The position numbers were made by a program, and so were the translations under genes. DNA of 64,000 bases, from positions 1,895,001 to 1,959,000 of the forward strand of contig NKIZ01000001.1 of the NCBI GenBank assembly GCA_002256425.1, written 5' to 3'. Below are positions 27,515 to 37,276 of this stretch, one piece after another. The first letter of the stretch is position 1. Every line of letters starts with the position of its first letter. The stretch is from Alphaproteobacteria bacterium PA2. GTDB lineage: Bacteria > Pseudomonadota > Alphaproteobacteria > Caulobacterales > Caulobacteraceae. The notes beneath the pieces are model-generated. The model was not told where the DNA came from. It saw only the letters and a program-made list of their open reading frames with translations, and did not search any database.

Positions 27515-28915
27515 ATGGATTTCGACCTCATCGTCATCGGATCAGGGCCGGGCGGCTATGTCACGGCCATCCGCGCCAGCCAGCTTGGCATGCGCACCGC
27601 CATTGTTGAGCGGGAACTCCTGGGCGGCATCTGCCTCAACTGGGGCTGTATCCCGACCAAGGCCCTGCTGAAATCCGCCGAGGTCTATGAGCAACTGGGC
27701 CACCTTTCTGACTATGGTCTCAAGGTTCAGGGGGCCAGCTTCGACTTTGACGCCATAGTCACACGTTCCCGTGGCGTTTCATCCCAGCTGAATGCTGGCG
27801 TCGCCTTCCTGATGAAGAAGCACAAGATCGAGGTGATCGAGGGCGTCGCAAAGCTGGAAAAGGGTGGGCTTGCGCCCAAGGTGGTCGTGGCCCTGAAGGC
27901 TGGCGGAAGCCGGACAGTCACGGCCAAGCATGTGATCCTGGCGACAGGCGCCAGGGCCCGCACCATTCCCGCCATTGGGCTGGTTCCCGACGGCGAACGC
28001 ATCTGGACCTATCGGGAGGCCCTGGTCCCGAAATCAACGCCCAAGTCCCTGGTCGTCATTGGTTCGGGCGCCATAGGCATTGAGTTCGCCAGCTTCTATC
28101 GGGCTCTGGGCTCCGATGTGACGGTGATCGAGAGCCTTGCCCGCATTCTCCCCGTCGAGGATGAGGAGGTGTCAAAGGCGGCGCAGAAGGCCTTTGAAAA
28201 GCGCGGACTGAAATTCCGTGTCGGCGCCACGGTGAAGAGTCTCAAGGCCAGCAAGTCCGGCGTCACTCTGGAGCTGGAGTCTGCCGGCAAGGCCGAAACC
28301 CTGAGTTCAGATGTCGCCATCGTGGCGGTCGGTATTGTGGGGAATGTTGAGGACATGGGGCTCGAGGCCCTGGGTGTCAGAATCGAGAAGACCCACATTG
28401 TAACCGACAGTCACGGTGCGACGGGCGTGCCAGGACTCTACGCGATCGGCGATGTGGCGGGTCCGCCCTGGCTGGCGCACAAGGCCAGCCATGAAGGTGT
28501 CCATTGCATTGAGCATATAGCTGGTCTGCCGTCCTCAAACCTGACAGCGCCAATCCCTGGATGCACTTATGCAACGCCGCAAATCGCTTCCATTGGCCTG
28601 ACTGAGGCGCAGGCGAAGGATAAGGGTCTGGACATCAAGGTCGGCCGTTTCCCGTTCAAGGTGAATGGCAAGGCCATCGCGTCCGGGGAGACCGAGGGTT
28701 TCGTCAAGACCATCTTCGATGGCAAGACTGGCGCCCTCATCGGAGCCCATATGATCGGGGCAGAAGTCACAGAAATGATTCAGGGCTATGCCCTGGCCAT
28801 GACCCTTGAGGCCACCGAGGCCGAACTCCACGCCACGGTCTATCCACATCCGACCATGAGCGAGGCCATGCACGAGTCCGCACTGGACGCCTTCGGCAAG
28901 GTCCTGCACGTCTGA
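27515..28915 (+). CDS. lpdA: Dihydrolipoamide dehydrogenase (PDH E3)
   Basis: The 466-residue flavoprotein has the FAD loop IGSGPGGYVTAIRA, the redox pair in GGICLNWGCIPTKA (C40 and C45), the NAD loop VIGSGAIGIEFASFY, and the His-Glu pair in YPHPTMSEAMHE. It reoxidises the lipoyl groups of E2 and of the E1 beta lipoyl domain. AGGGCGAAG precedes the ATG. It is the last gene of the PDH operon. Confidence 0.97.
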   Translation: MDFDLIVIGSGPGGYVTAIRASQLGMRTAIVERELLGGICLNWGCIPTKALLKSAEVYEQLGHLSDYGLKVQGASFDFDAIVTRSRGVSSQLNAGVAFLMKKHKIEVIEGVAKLEKGGLAPKVVVALKAGGSRTVTAKHVILATGARARTIPAIGLVPDGERIWTYREALVPKSTPKSLVVIGSGAIGIEFASFYRALGSDVTVIESLARILPVEDEEVSKAAQKAFEKRGLKFRVGATVKSLKASKSGVTLELESAGKAETLSSDVAIVAVGIVGNVEDMGLEALGVRIEKTHIVTDSHGATGVPGLYAIGDVAGPPWLAHKASHEGVHCIEHIAGLPSSNLTAPIPGCTYATPQIASIGLTEAQAKDKGLDIKVGRFPFKVNGKAIASGETEGFVKTIFDGKTGALIGAHMIGAEVTEMIQGYALAMTLEATEAELHATVYPHPTMSEAMHESALDAFGKVLHV

Positions 28916-28920
28916 CGGGG

Positions 28921-30477
28921 TCAGGCGGCCCGTCGACCGTCGGTCTCGGCCATGCGCTGAAGGGCGACATAGTCGGTCTTGCCGGTGCCCAGCACCGGGA
29001 CCTCAGCAATCCGCACGATCTTTTTGGGTACGGCCAGTTCCGGAGCGCCGATGGATTGGGCGTGGGCCAGGAGAGCGGAGGATTCCGCATCCTGCTGATC
29101 AGTGAAAAGGACCAGCCTTTCGCCCTTCTTGGGGTCCGGCATGGCCACCACGGCGTGCCTGGCGTCTGGCCAGACCGTCGAGGCCAGGTCTTCAGCCGCG
29201 GTGAGGGACACCATTTCCCCGGCGACCTTGGCGAAGCGCTTCACCCGCCCAAGGATCGTGATCCAGTTGTCATCCGTGATCGAAACCACGTCCCCGGTGT
29301 CATGCCAGCCATCCACGGGCGCCTCGACAGACCCGTCGGGCAGCAGATAGCCCGACATCACATTCGTGCCGCGAACATAGAACCGGCCACCGCCGGCAAT
29401 TCCCTCAACCGGCTCGAGCCGCACTTCGATACCCGGAAGAAGCCCGCCGACAGTCCCTCGCCGGTTGTCACCTGGCTGGTTGACGGCCACCACGGGCGCC
29501 GCCTCGGTCATTCCATAGCCCTCCAGGACAGGCACATTGCCGAACCGCTCGGTGATCAGGTTATGGGTCTCATCGCGCACCTTCTCGGCGCCGCAGACGA
29601 TGAATTTCAGGCCACTCATCTCGTCGCGCTCGGCCACTCTGGCGTACTGGTTCACGAAAGTGTCGGTAGCCAGCAGGATGGACGCGTTACAGTCCTTCAG
29701 CAGCGGGGGGATGATCTTGGTATGTAGCGGGGAGGGGTACTCAAATGCCTTCATGCCGTTGAGGATAGGCAGAAGAACGCCTGCGGTCAGGCCAAAGCAG
29801 TGGAAGGTCGGCAGGGGATTGAACATCACCCAGTCCGGATCCAGGTCAATGTGAGCCGCAATCTGCAGGACATTGGCCACAAGGTTCGCCTGGCTCAGCA
29901 CCACGCCCTTCGGAGTCCCGAAGCTGCCTGAGGTGAAAAGAATGACGCCGGGGTCGGATGGCTTGGCCTTGGCCAGGAAGGGGCCGGGCAGGGCGCCTGC
30001 CGTGGCTGCGAACACCTTGTCGGCCAGGCCCACGCTTTCACGGACATCTTCAAGATAGACCACCTTGGCGACGGTCTCGAGGGCGTCCGTCAGGTCATGG
30101 AGTTTGCCCTGCTCGATGAACTTGCTGGCCGTCAGGACATGCTTGACCCCTGCCAGTTCACAGGCCGCCTTCAGGTTCCGGATGCCTGAGGTGAAGTTCA
30201 ACATGGTCGGAACCCGCCCGAAGGCGTGAAGGGCGAAGAAGGTCACGACGACGCCAGAGCTGGCCGGAAGCATCACGCCAACCCGCTCGCCAGGCTTGGT
30301 CATGGCGGCGATCTTGCGGCCCAGGGCGAAGGAAGCCCGGATCAGGTCGGTATAGCTGAGGGGGTTACGATCCTGGTCTTCGAGGATCAGCTTCTTCGCG
30401 CCGTACTTTGTGCGGGCGTCCAGCAGGGCCTGAAACACAGTGCGCTCGGCAGCGATGGGATCAAACGATTCCGACAA
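28921..30477 (-). CDS. AMP-dependent acyl synthetase, Aas-like acyl-ACP ligase domain
   Basis: The 518-residue adenylating enzyme has LFTSGSFGTPKGVVLSQANL, FNPLPTFHCFGLTAG, YGMTEAAPVVAVNQP, RFYVRGTNVMSGY and DGWHDTGDV, and ends GTGKTDYVALQ with the catalytic lysine. These match the synthetase half of Aas (2-acyl-GPE acyltransferase/acyl-ACP synthetase) without the acyltransferase half. It likely activates free fatty acids for reuse in phospholipids. No ATG fits; the TTG at 30477 follows GGGGAGG. It is convergent with lpdA, 5 bases apart. Confidence 0.88.
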   Translation of the reverse strand: MSESFDPIAAERTVFQALLDARTKYGAKKLILEDQDRNPLSYTDLIRASFALGRKIAAMTKPGERVGVMLPASSGVVVTFFALHAFGRVPTMLNFTSGIRNLKAACELAGVKHVLTASKFIEQGKLHDLTDALETVAKVVYLEDVRESVGLADKVFAATAGALPGPFLAKAKPSDPGVILFTSGSFGTPKGVVLSQANLVANVLQIAAHIDLDPDWVMFNPLPTFHCFGLTAGVLLPILNGMKAFEYPSPLHTKIIPPLLKDCNASILLATDTFVNQYARVAERDEMSGLKFIVCGAEKVRDETHNLITERFGNVPVLEGYGMTEAAPVVAVNQPGDNRRGTVGGLLPGIEVRLEPVEGIAGGGRFYVRGTNVMSGYLLPDGSVEAPVDGWHDTGDVVSITDDNWITILGRVKRFAKVAGEMVSLTAAEDLASTVWPDARHAVVAMPDPKKGERLVLFTDQQDAESSALLAHAQSIGAPELAVPKKIVRIAEVPVLGTGKTDYVALQRMAETDGRRAA

Positions 30478-30606
30478 GTGGTAAGTCCTCCCCGACCTAT
30501 CGTCGGCTGTATGGACCCTAACCTAGCCAGTGCGCCAACCCTTGAAAAGGTCCGTTACATTCCGTGAGTGCAACTTCTGTATGTCGCCATCAAACGCGAG
30601 CCGGAC

Positions 30607-31665
30607 CTATGGACCTGTGCTCGCCTCGCTGCCAGACGGGATGTCTCTGGGTCTCAGATCCTCGCTCACCGGGTTAGGCGCCATGCTTGGCTCTGGCGCC
30701 CGTCGATCCTTTCCGACACGTCGCGCGGCCTCCGACTTTGCGGCGATGAAGGTCGCCAGGGCATCGAGCCATGGCGTGCGCCAGGTGTCAGCTTCCAGGC
30801 TGAGGGCAGGTCGCGCCCCAGGTATGGGCACGAGGGAGCATGTCCCAATGGCGCCGCAGAGATCGAGGTCTTCTGAGGTCGCGGGGCCGGAGCTGAGGAT
30901 CAGGGTGGTCTTCCCAAGACCGGTGGCGGACTGCCGGGCCTTGTCCTCAAGGCTCTTGGCCTGTTCGAGCCAGTCGCGGCTTACACCCGACCCTCGCAGA
31001 TCAGGATTGGCTGTCATCCAGGCGTGGGAGACATGCCCCCGCCACGGATCATGGGTCTTTCCAGCTTGGTAGGCGTCGGGGCTCTCTCTCGTCCAGGCCC
31101 TCCATGCCTTGGGCGGCGGAACTGTTGGGGAGGACAGGACAAGACCGTCAACATCCAGACCGCGCTGAACGGACCTGAGGGCCAGAATGGCCCCGCGCCC
31201 CTGGCCCAGCAGGATGACCGGTGTTTCACCATTCGGCCTCACGACAATGCGCATGAGCGCCTTTACCGCCGCCAGGTCCGGATCGAAGGATTTGACATGG
31301 ACACGATCACCCGGCGACGCAGATCGTCCGGACCCACATTCGGACGCCCGGTCCAGCACCCAGACCGAATAGCTTCGCCTTGTCAGGTCCGACGCCGTCT
31401 CGAACCAGGCTTCGGCGCATTCTCCAGTATCGGGCAGGATAATCACCGAGGCCCTCGGCGCCCGCCAGGTTGAGGCGACCCCATACCTTTGAGGGGGATT
31501 GGCCCCTACCTGGACATACCCCCAGGCCCAGCCTTCCGGTCTGAAGAACCGGCCCGCGAGGTCCGGCGGGGTTCGGCTCTCGGCAAATGGCTGGACGCCT
31601 CCCGTGCGGTGACAACCGGCTGCCAGGAGAATAAGCGCCAGGGTCAGGGCTGCTCGACGGAACAT
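30607..31665 (-). CDS. Lipoprotein with alpha/beta-hydrolase fold that lacks the catalytic triad
   Basis: The 352-residue product has a lipoprotein signal (LILLAAGC, Cys18 would be lipidated) and a lysophospholipase-like fold. The nucleophile elbow, normally GxSxG, reads [10 protein letters not shown], so Gly replaces Ser. The position of the catalytic His, normally GARHE, reads [15 protein letters not shown]. The strand that normally carries the Asp reads [13 protein letters not shown]. All three triad positions seem lost. A Ser/Pro-rich tail ends the protein. It is divergent from lipA, whose annotated start lies 86 bases away. A binding or scaffolding role is more likely than hydrolysis. 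Confidence 0.8.
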   Translation of the reverse strand: MFRRAALTLALILLAAGCHRTGGVQPFAESRTPPDLAGRFFRPEGWAWGYVQVGANPPQRYGVASTWRAPRASVIILPDTGECAEAWFETASDLTRRSYSVWVLDRASECGSGRSASPGDRVHVKSFDPDLAAVKALMRIVVRPNGETPVILLGQGRGAILALRSVQRGLDVDGLVLSSPTVPPPKAWRAWTRESPDAYQAGKTHDPWRGHVSHAWMTANPDLRGSGVSRDWLEQAKSLEDKARQSATGLGKTTLILSSGPATSEDLDLCGAIGTCSLVPIPGARPALSLEADTWRTPWLDALATFIAAKSEAARRVGKDRRAPEPSMAPNPVSEDLRPRDIPSGSEASTGP

Positions 31666-31750
31666 GACCCTATCAGCCCAAATTCACCAGGTGATGCAAG
31701 GTGTCCCTTTGCCGCTTGATCCGCGCCCGATGAAGGACGATCTATGGTTC

Positions 31751-32710
31751 ATGGCCACAGTCATCGACACGCGAACCGGCGCCCGGGTGCGTCACCCTGA
31801 AAAGCAGGCGCGACCCGATACGCCCATGCTGCGCAAACCGGAGTGGCTCAGGGTCAGGGCGCCGGGATCGGCCGGCTACAACGCCACCCGCGAAATTGTC
31901 AAAACCCACGGATTGACCACGGTCTGTGAGGAAGCTGCCTGTCCGAATATCGGGGAGTGCTGGACCCAGGCCCACGCCACCATGATGATCATGGGCGAGA
32001 TCTGCACCCGGGCCTGCGCCTTCTGCAATGTCTCGACCGGCAAACCGGATGCCCTGGATCCCACCGAGCCCGCCCGCGTCGCTGACGCCGTTCTGAAAAT
32101 GGGCTTGAAGCATGTGGTCATCACATCGGTGGACCGCGACGATCTTGCGGACGGCGGAGCTGCGCATTTTGCCGCTGTGGTCCGCGCCATCCGCAGTACG
32201 GCTACACAGACGACGATCGAGATCCTGACACCGGACTTCCTTCGCAAGCCCGTAGAAGCCGCCGAAACCGTGATCGACGCGAAGCCGGACGTCTTCAACC
32301 ACAATCTGGAGACCGTGCCCCGGCTCTATCTGTCGATCCGACCCGGCGCCCGGTACTTCCACTCCCTGCGCCTGCTTGAGCGGGTCAAGGAACGGGATCC
32401 AACCCAGTTCACCAAGTCGGGTCTCATGGTGGGCCTCGGCGAGGCCAAGGAAGAGGTCATGCAGGTCATGGATGACATGCGCTCGGCCGGAATCGATTTC
32501 CTGACCATTGGCCAGTACCTGCAGCCAACCCGCAAACACGCCGCCGTGGATCGCTTTGTTACACCTGACGAGTTCAAGGCCTATGAGGAGATAGCCTACG
32601 CCAAGGGCTTCCTGATGGTTTCCGCCAGTCCCTTGACCCGGTCTTCCCACCATGCCGGCGAGGACTTTGCGCGGCTCAAGGCGGCGCGGCTGACCCGGGC
32701 TGGCGTCTGA
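31751..32710 (+). CDS. lipA: Lipoyl synthase
   Basis: The 319-residue radical-SAM enzyme has the auxiliary-cluster cysteines in [12 protein letters not shown] (C59, C64, C70) and the SAM-cluster cysteines in CTRACAFC (C85, C89, C92), with [10 protein letters not shown]. It inserts sulfur into octanoyl groups on lipoyl domains, such as those of PdhB and PdhC upstream. ATG at 31751 gives the family N-terminus MATVID; an in-frame ATG at 31730 is an alternative. Confidence 0.97.
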   Translation: MATVIDTRTGARVRHPEKQARPDTPMLRKPEWLRVRAPGSAGYNATREIVKTHGLTTVCEEAACPNIGECWTQAHATMMIMGEICTRACAFCNVSTGKPDALDPTEPARVADAVLKMGLKHVVITSVDRDDLADGGAAHFAAVVRAIRSTATQTTIEILTPDFLRKPVEAAETVIDAKPDVFNHNLETVPRLYLSIRPGARYFHSLRLLERVKERDPTQFTKSGLMVGLGEAKEEVMQVMDDMRSAGIDFLTIGQYLQPTRKHAAVDRFVTPDEFKAYEEIAYAKGFLMVSASPLTRSSHHAGEDFARLKAARLTRAGV

Positions 32711-32714
32711 AGGC

Positions 32715-33164
32715 GTGCGGCACCAGGTCACAAGACGGCTGCCCTATGCCCCGGAGCAGCTTTATTCCCTGGTCGGCGACGTGGATCGTTATCCGGACTT
32801 CGTGACCTGGATCACCGGAATGCGGACCTGGAACGCCCGCATCGACGAACAGGGGGTCTCATGGGTGGATGCAGAAGCCAAGGTCGGGTTCAGCTTCCTG
32901 AAAGAGCGGTTCTCCACACGGGTGCGCCGCGATCCAGGCGCAATGCAGATCGATGTCGGCCTGATCTCAGGGCCGTTTGAGCGACTCAGAAACCGCTGGA
33001 TCTTCACAGAGGACGGCGAAGGGACCGAAGTGCGCTTTGATATCGACTTCGCCTTCAAGTCGCGGATGCTGGACAACCTGCTTCAGAGCAATTTCGAGCT
33101 GGCCGTGGATCGGCTGATGACCTGCTTCGATGACCGGGCGAAAGCCCTGTACGGTCAGGATTGA
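32715..33164 (+). CDS. RatA/COQ10-type START-fold protein
   Basis: The 149-residue product begins (GTG) RHQVTRRLPYAPEQLYSLVGDVDRYPDFVTWITGM and has the hydrophobic-cavity fold of the COQ10/RatA family. Family members bind ubiquinone or have been called a ribosome-association toxin. It starts 4 bases after lipA, as in many alphaproteobacteria, so respiratory/quinone function is the likelier role. Its stop overlaps that of the convergent CinA gene by 10 bases. Confidence 0.9.
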   Translation: MRHQVTRRLPYAPEQLYSLVGDVDRYPDFVTWITGMRTWNARIDEQGVSWVDAEAKVGFSFLKERFSTRVRRDPGAMQIDVGLISGPFERLRNRWIFTEDGEGTEVRFDIDFAFKSRMLDNLLQSNFELAVDRLMTCFDDRAKALYGQD

Positions 33165-33652
33165 GCCACCCGCTCCCGAAGGGCTTCCAGGGCGGCCTGG
33201 ACCGCCGCGAGCTGAATCTCGGACCGGGTTTCAAGCTGGAAGAACTCTTCCCTGTGGTGAAGGCCATGGTTGGTGCGCGCAGTGGCGATGTGGACAGTGC
33301 CCACAGGCTTCATCCGCGTCCCGCCGCCTGGCCCGGCGACACCTGTAATGGCGACCGAGATATGGGCGTTGGAATTCTCAAGGGCGCCCTCAGCCATCAT
33401 CCGGGAGACCGGCTCGGAAACTGCGCCGAGGTCAGCGATCAACTCGCCGGGCACATCCAGCAACTCCTGCTTTGCCCGATTGGTGTAGGTGACAAATCCA
33501 CGCTCGAAGACATCTGACGCCCCGGGGATATTGCAGATCGCTGCTGCGACAAGGCCGCCGGTGCAGCTCTCTGCCGTGACGATCCGCAGGGACTTGCTGC
33601 GGGCCTCGTCCACCAGCAGGCGGGCCAGGGTTTCGATCTCGAGAGAAAACAT
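33155..33652 (-). CDS. CinA-family C-terminal domain, nicotinamide-nucleotide amidase
   Basis: The 165-residue product contains TAESCTGGLVAAAICNIPGASDVFERGFVTYTN and SVAITGVAGPGGGT, the PncC/CinA-C motifs. It probably deamidates NMN to nicotinate mononucleotide in NAD recycling. ATG at 33652 is used; an upstream in-frame start would add 9 residues. No N-terminal CinA domain is present, typical of alphaproteobacterial stand-alone PncC. Confidence 0.9.
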   Translation of the reverse strand: MFSLEIETLARLLVDEARSKSLRIVTAESCTGGLVAAAICNIPGASDVFERGFVTYTNRAKQELLDVPGELIADLGAVSEPVSRMMAEGALENSNAHISVAITGVAGPGGGTRMKPVGTVHIATARTNHGLHHREEFFQLETRSEIQLAAVQAALEALRERVAQS

Positions 33653-33735
33653 GGCGTGGGCTCCGAGCAAATTAAGCAAGTGTGAGATAGCACCTGAATA
33701 ACGCTATCGCCTCTGACACAAGCTGATTCGAGCCC

Positions 33736-36015
33736 ATGACGCTGACAGAAGATCGAACTTCCCCACAGGCTTCGGCTTCCCAGTCGATTTTCGCCCTGAC
33801 CATTTTCTTCAGCGCGGCCCTGGTCTTCGCCGTCGAGCCCATTATCGGCAAGCTGATGCTGCCCCTGCTGGGGGGTGGCCCATCGATCTGGAACACCAGT
33901 CTGGCCTTTTTCCAGGCCATGCTCCTGCTGGGCTACGGCTATGCCCACCTCCTGCAGAAGCTGAAGTCGCTCAAGCTCCAGGCCGTGATTCATCTGGGGC
34001 TGCTGGCCCTTGCTGCACTGGTTCTGCCGCTTCACGTCAGCGAATGGTTTGGCCCACCCAGCACGGATCGTCCGGTCCTCTGGCTGCTGGGCGCCCTTAC
34101 CGGCTCGATAGGCGCGCCTTTCGCCATCCTTTCGGCCACGGCGCCCCTGGTACAGTCCTGGTTCGCCAGGACAGCCCAGGTCAAGGACGGGCCAGAGCCC
34201 TACGCTCTTTATGCCGCCAGCAATATCGGCAGCCTTCTGGCTCTTGTGGCCTATCCCGTCGTCATCGAACCCCTGACGGCCCTGCACAGCCAGACCTTCG
34301 GATGGAGCCTTGCCTATGGCGGGTTCGTCGCTCTGATCGCCATACTCGCCCTCAGGGTGGTCCGGTCACCTGCAAGGCCTCTGGAGATTTCCGCTCCGGT
34401 TGGCGCAGCTCCAACCTGGACGGAGCGGTTGCTCTGGGTGCTGTTGGCGGCGATCCCCTCCAGCCTGATGCTGGGTGTCACCAGCTTTGTGACCACGAAC
34501 GTCGCCTCGGCCCCGTTTCTCTGGGTCATTCCCCTGGCCCTCTATCTTCTGACCTTCATCCTGGCTTTCTCCACCCGGCAGATACTGTCCCCCGATGGGG
34601 TGCTGACCTTTCAGGCAGCAGCAGTCGTGGCCTGCATCGCCTTCGTCGCCTTTGTGCCGGACAATCTGGCCCTGTCACTGATCGCCCATCTTGGGTGCTT
34701 CTTCCTCACAGCCCTGGTCTGTCATCAGGCCATGGTGGCACGCAGGCCAGAGCCGGGACGTCTGACCGAGTTCTATCTCTGGATGTCGGTTGGCGGCGTG
34801 GTCGGCGGCGGGTTCAACGCCTTTCTGGCGCCGGTCATCTTCAATGATGTCTGGGAGTATCCCCTGGTTCTGGTGGCGTCCTGTCTCGTCCGCCCATGGG
34901 GGCAGGGGCCCTTCCTGCGATGGCGCTGGCTGACCCTGGCTCTGGGTCTGGCGGCGGCCTTCACCTTTCCGATCTTCCGGCAGGTGGAAACCCAGTTTGG
35001 CGGTGAGGCCATGGGCGTCTTCCGGATTACCGACCCGGACATCGCCCTGCTGATCCCCCGCATTGGCATCGCCACGGCCCTGGTCTGCGCCTTTGTCCTG
35101 CGGCGGCGGGCGCAGCTGCTGTTCATCATGGCCCTGGCTATCGCCATCTCGACCCAGATTTCCGGCGTGTCCTCTGAGAGCCAGGCCCGCTGGCGCAGCT
35201 TCTTCGGCGTGGTGAAGGAGTCCCACCTGAATGTTCCGGAGATGGGCGGAGACGTCCGGATGATGGTCCACGGCACCACCCTGCATGGAGCCCAGGCCCA
35301 GAGCCCGCAATTCCGCTGCCGTCCTCTGGTCTACTACGCGCCAGAGACGCCGATCGGGCAGGTCTTCACGACCATTTCAGCCAGCAAGCCGGCCCTGCGT
35401 ATCGGCGCTGTGGGTCTGGGGGCTGGCACCGTGTCAGCCTATGTCCGTCCGACCGACCGGCTGACCTTCTTTGAGATCGACCCGCTTGTGGTCAAGATCG
35501 CCTCGGACCCCAAACGCTTCACCTATGTCAGCGAGTGCGCCAAGGGGCCGATCGACTATGTGCTCGGGGATGCCCGGCTTACCCTTGCCCGCCAACCCAA
35601 AGACCTGTTCGACATACTGCTGGTGGATGCCTTTTCATCTGACAGCGTCCCGGTTCACCTCATGACGGTAGAGGCTGTCCGCGGGTATCTGAGCCATATC
35701 AAGCCAGACGGCGTTGTTGTGCTCCACCTCTCCAACCGGAATGTGGAGCTGTTGGGACCAGCCATGGCGGTGGCGCGCAAGGCAGGCGGTGTCGCAAGGG
35801 TGCAGAGCCATCAGATCGATCCCAACGCCCCGTCCCTGTGGGAGTCGTCCGAAGACGCATTGATCATCGCCCGGAACCGTGAGGCCCTGGCGGCCTTCGC
35901 CGGAGATCAGCGGTGGAAGCCAACCAATCCTGGTCTCGCCAAGCCATGGACTGATGACTACACCAACCTCATCGGCGCCATGATCGCGAAGATCCAGCAG
36001 AAGTCGACGGGTTAG
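33736..36015 (+). CDS. Membrane-fused spermidine-synthase-like protein
   Basis: The 759-residue protein has about 12 membrane spans in the first 480 residues (for example FALTIFFSAALVFAVEPIIG, LWLLGALTGSIGAPFAILSA, ALTIFF..) and a C-terminal Rossmann methyltransferase-like domain: RIGAVGLGAGTVSAY, LTFFEIDPLVV, DYVLGDARLTL and FDILLVDAFSSDSVP. The last domain resembles spermidine synthases, but it is unclear whether it makes polyamine. It stands between cinA and ispDF and its stop overlaps that of ispDF (TTAG). Confidence 0.85.
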   Translation: MTLTEDRTSPQASASQSIFALTIFFSAALVFAVEPIIGKLMLPLLGGGPSIWNTSLAFFQAMLLLGYGYAHLLQKLKSLKLQAVIHLGLLALAALVLPLHVSEWFGPPSTDRPVLWLLGALTGSIGAPFAILSATAPLVQSWFARTAQVKDGPEPYALYAASNIGSLLALVAYPVVIEPLTALHSQTFGWSLAYGGFVALIAILALRVVRSPARPLEISAPVGAAPTWTERLLWVLLAAIPSSLMLGVTSFVTTNVASAPFLWVIPLALYLLTFILAFSTRQILSPDGVLTFQAAAVVACIAFVAFVPDNLALSLIAHLGCFFLTALVCHQAMVARRPEPGRLTEFYLWMSVGGVVGGGFNAFLAPVIFNDVWEYPLVLVASCLVRPWGQGPFLRWRWLTLALGLAAAFTFPIFRQVETQFGGEAMGVFRITDPDIALLIPRIGIATALVCAFVLRRRAQLLFIMALAIAISTQISGVSSESQARWRSFFGVVKESHLNVPEMGGDVRMMVHGTTLHGAQAQSPQFRCRPLVYYAPETPIGQVFTTISASKPALRIGAVGLGAGTVSAYVRPTDRLTFFEIDPLVVKIASDPKRFTYVSECAKGPIDYVLGDARLTLARQPKDLFDILLVDAFSSDSVPVHLMTVEAVRGYLSHIKPDGVVVLHLSNRNVELLGPAMAVARKAGGVARVQSHQIDPNAPSLWESSEDALIIARNREALAAFAGDQRWKPTNPGLAKPWTDDYTNLIGAMIAKIQQKSTG

Positions 36016-37157
36016 GCCGGGAGGTCGACGGTGGCCACGGCCTGTGCCATCAGCCCCTCACCACGCCCGGTGAAGCCCATGCCTTCGGTCGTCGTCGCCT
36101 TCACGCTGACCCGGTCGATCTCGATGCCAAGGATTTCGGCAAGACGCTGACGCATGGCGTCACGATGGGGCCGGATCTTCGGCTGCTCACAGACAAGGGT
36201 CACATCCACATTCTGGATACGTCCGCCTTTTGCCCTGACGCGGTCAGCGGCATGGGCCAGGAAGCGGTCTGATGACGCCCCCCGCCACTGTGGATCCGAA
36301 GGCGGGAAGTGCTCACCAATGTCGCCATCCCCGATGGCGCCCAGCAGGGCGTCGGTCAGGGCGTGCAGACCGGCGTCGGCGTCGGAGTGGCCGATCAGGG
36401 TCTGGCTATGGGTGATCTCGACCCCACAAAGCCATACACTATCGCCCGGCCCCCACCGATGGGCGTCCACGCCAAAGCCCACACGGATGGACCGGGCCTG
36501 GTGGACAAGTGCTTCCGCCATATCGAAGTCCTCCGGATAGGTCAGCTTCAACAGCCTGGGATCACCCTGAACCAGGGCGATGTTTCCCCCAACTCTCTCA
36601 ACGACGGATGCATCGTCTGTAGGTTCTTCGGTTGCAGGCCACTCATCGTACGCGCGCCGGAGACTACCCAGGCGAAAGGCCTGAGGGGTCTGGGCCCGCC
36701 ACAGGCCATTGCGCGAAACGGTTTCAAGACCTGTGTCAGTCCGACGTTTCAAGGTGTCGGCCACAGGCAGGGCGGGGAGGGCGCCGTCGGCATGCCCCAT
36801 CGCCTCGGTCAGCGCCAGGATGTGGGCAGGTGTGAGCAGGGGCCGGGCGGCGTCATGGACCATGACAATGCGGTCGTCTGGCTGCCTGATGGCCCCAAGG
36901 CCTGCCTGAACTGACAGGGCGCGGCTCGCGCCGCCATTCACACATCGCCATCCGGCGAGATGCTTCAGTTCGTCGCCCGCGGCTTCTTCCCACCCTTCGG
37001 CGACGACCACGACAATGTCGTCCACGCCGGCGGCGACAAACGCCTCGACTGACCAGGTCAGTACAGTGCGGCCGGCAAGGTTCCGCCAGGGCTTGGGGAC
37101 GCCCGGCCCAGCCCGGGTGCTGGCGCCGGCGGCGACGACAATGGCGGAAACGTTCAT
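36012..37157 (-). CDS. ispDF: Bifunctional MEP pathway enzyme IspD/IspF
   Basis: The 381-residue fusion has an N-terminal IspD (MEP cytidylyltransferase: VVAAGASTRAGPGVPK, VMVHDAARPLLTP) and a C-terminal IspF (MECDP synthase: GFGVDAHRWGPGD, GHSDADAGLHALTDALLGA, GDIGEHFPPSD). It makes two steps of isoprenoid precursor synthesis; IspDF fusions are usual in alphaproteobacteria. It is divergent from dusB. Confidence 0.97.
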   Translation of the reverse strand: MNVSAIVVAAGASTRAGPGVPKPWRNLAGRTVLTWSVEAFVAAGVDDIVVVVAEGWEEAAGDELKHLAGWRCVNGGASRALSVQAGLGAIRQPDDRIVMVHDAARPLLTPAHILALTEAMGHADGALPALPVADTLKRRTDTGLETVSRNGLWRAQTPQAFRLGSLRRAYDEWPATEEPTDDASVVERVGGNIALVQGDPRLLKLTYPEDFDMAEALVHQARSIRVGFGVDAHRWGPGDSVWLCGVEITHSQTLIGHSDADAGLHALTDALLGAIGDGDIGEHFPPSDPQWRGASSDRFLAHAADRVRAKGGRIQNVDVTLVCEQPKIRPHRDAMRQRLAEILGIEIDRVSVKATTTEGMGFTGRGEGLMAQAVATVDLPA

Positions 37158-37276
37158 GACCGTTGTTTAGGCCGACCTTCCACCATGTCCAGCCCGCCTG
37201 CGTTGCACCCGTAAACTCAGGGCTTTACCCCGGCCACATTGTTGCCTAAAAAGAGGGCGAACGGAGTGACTATTTT

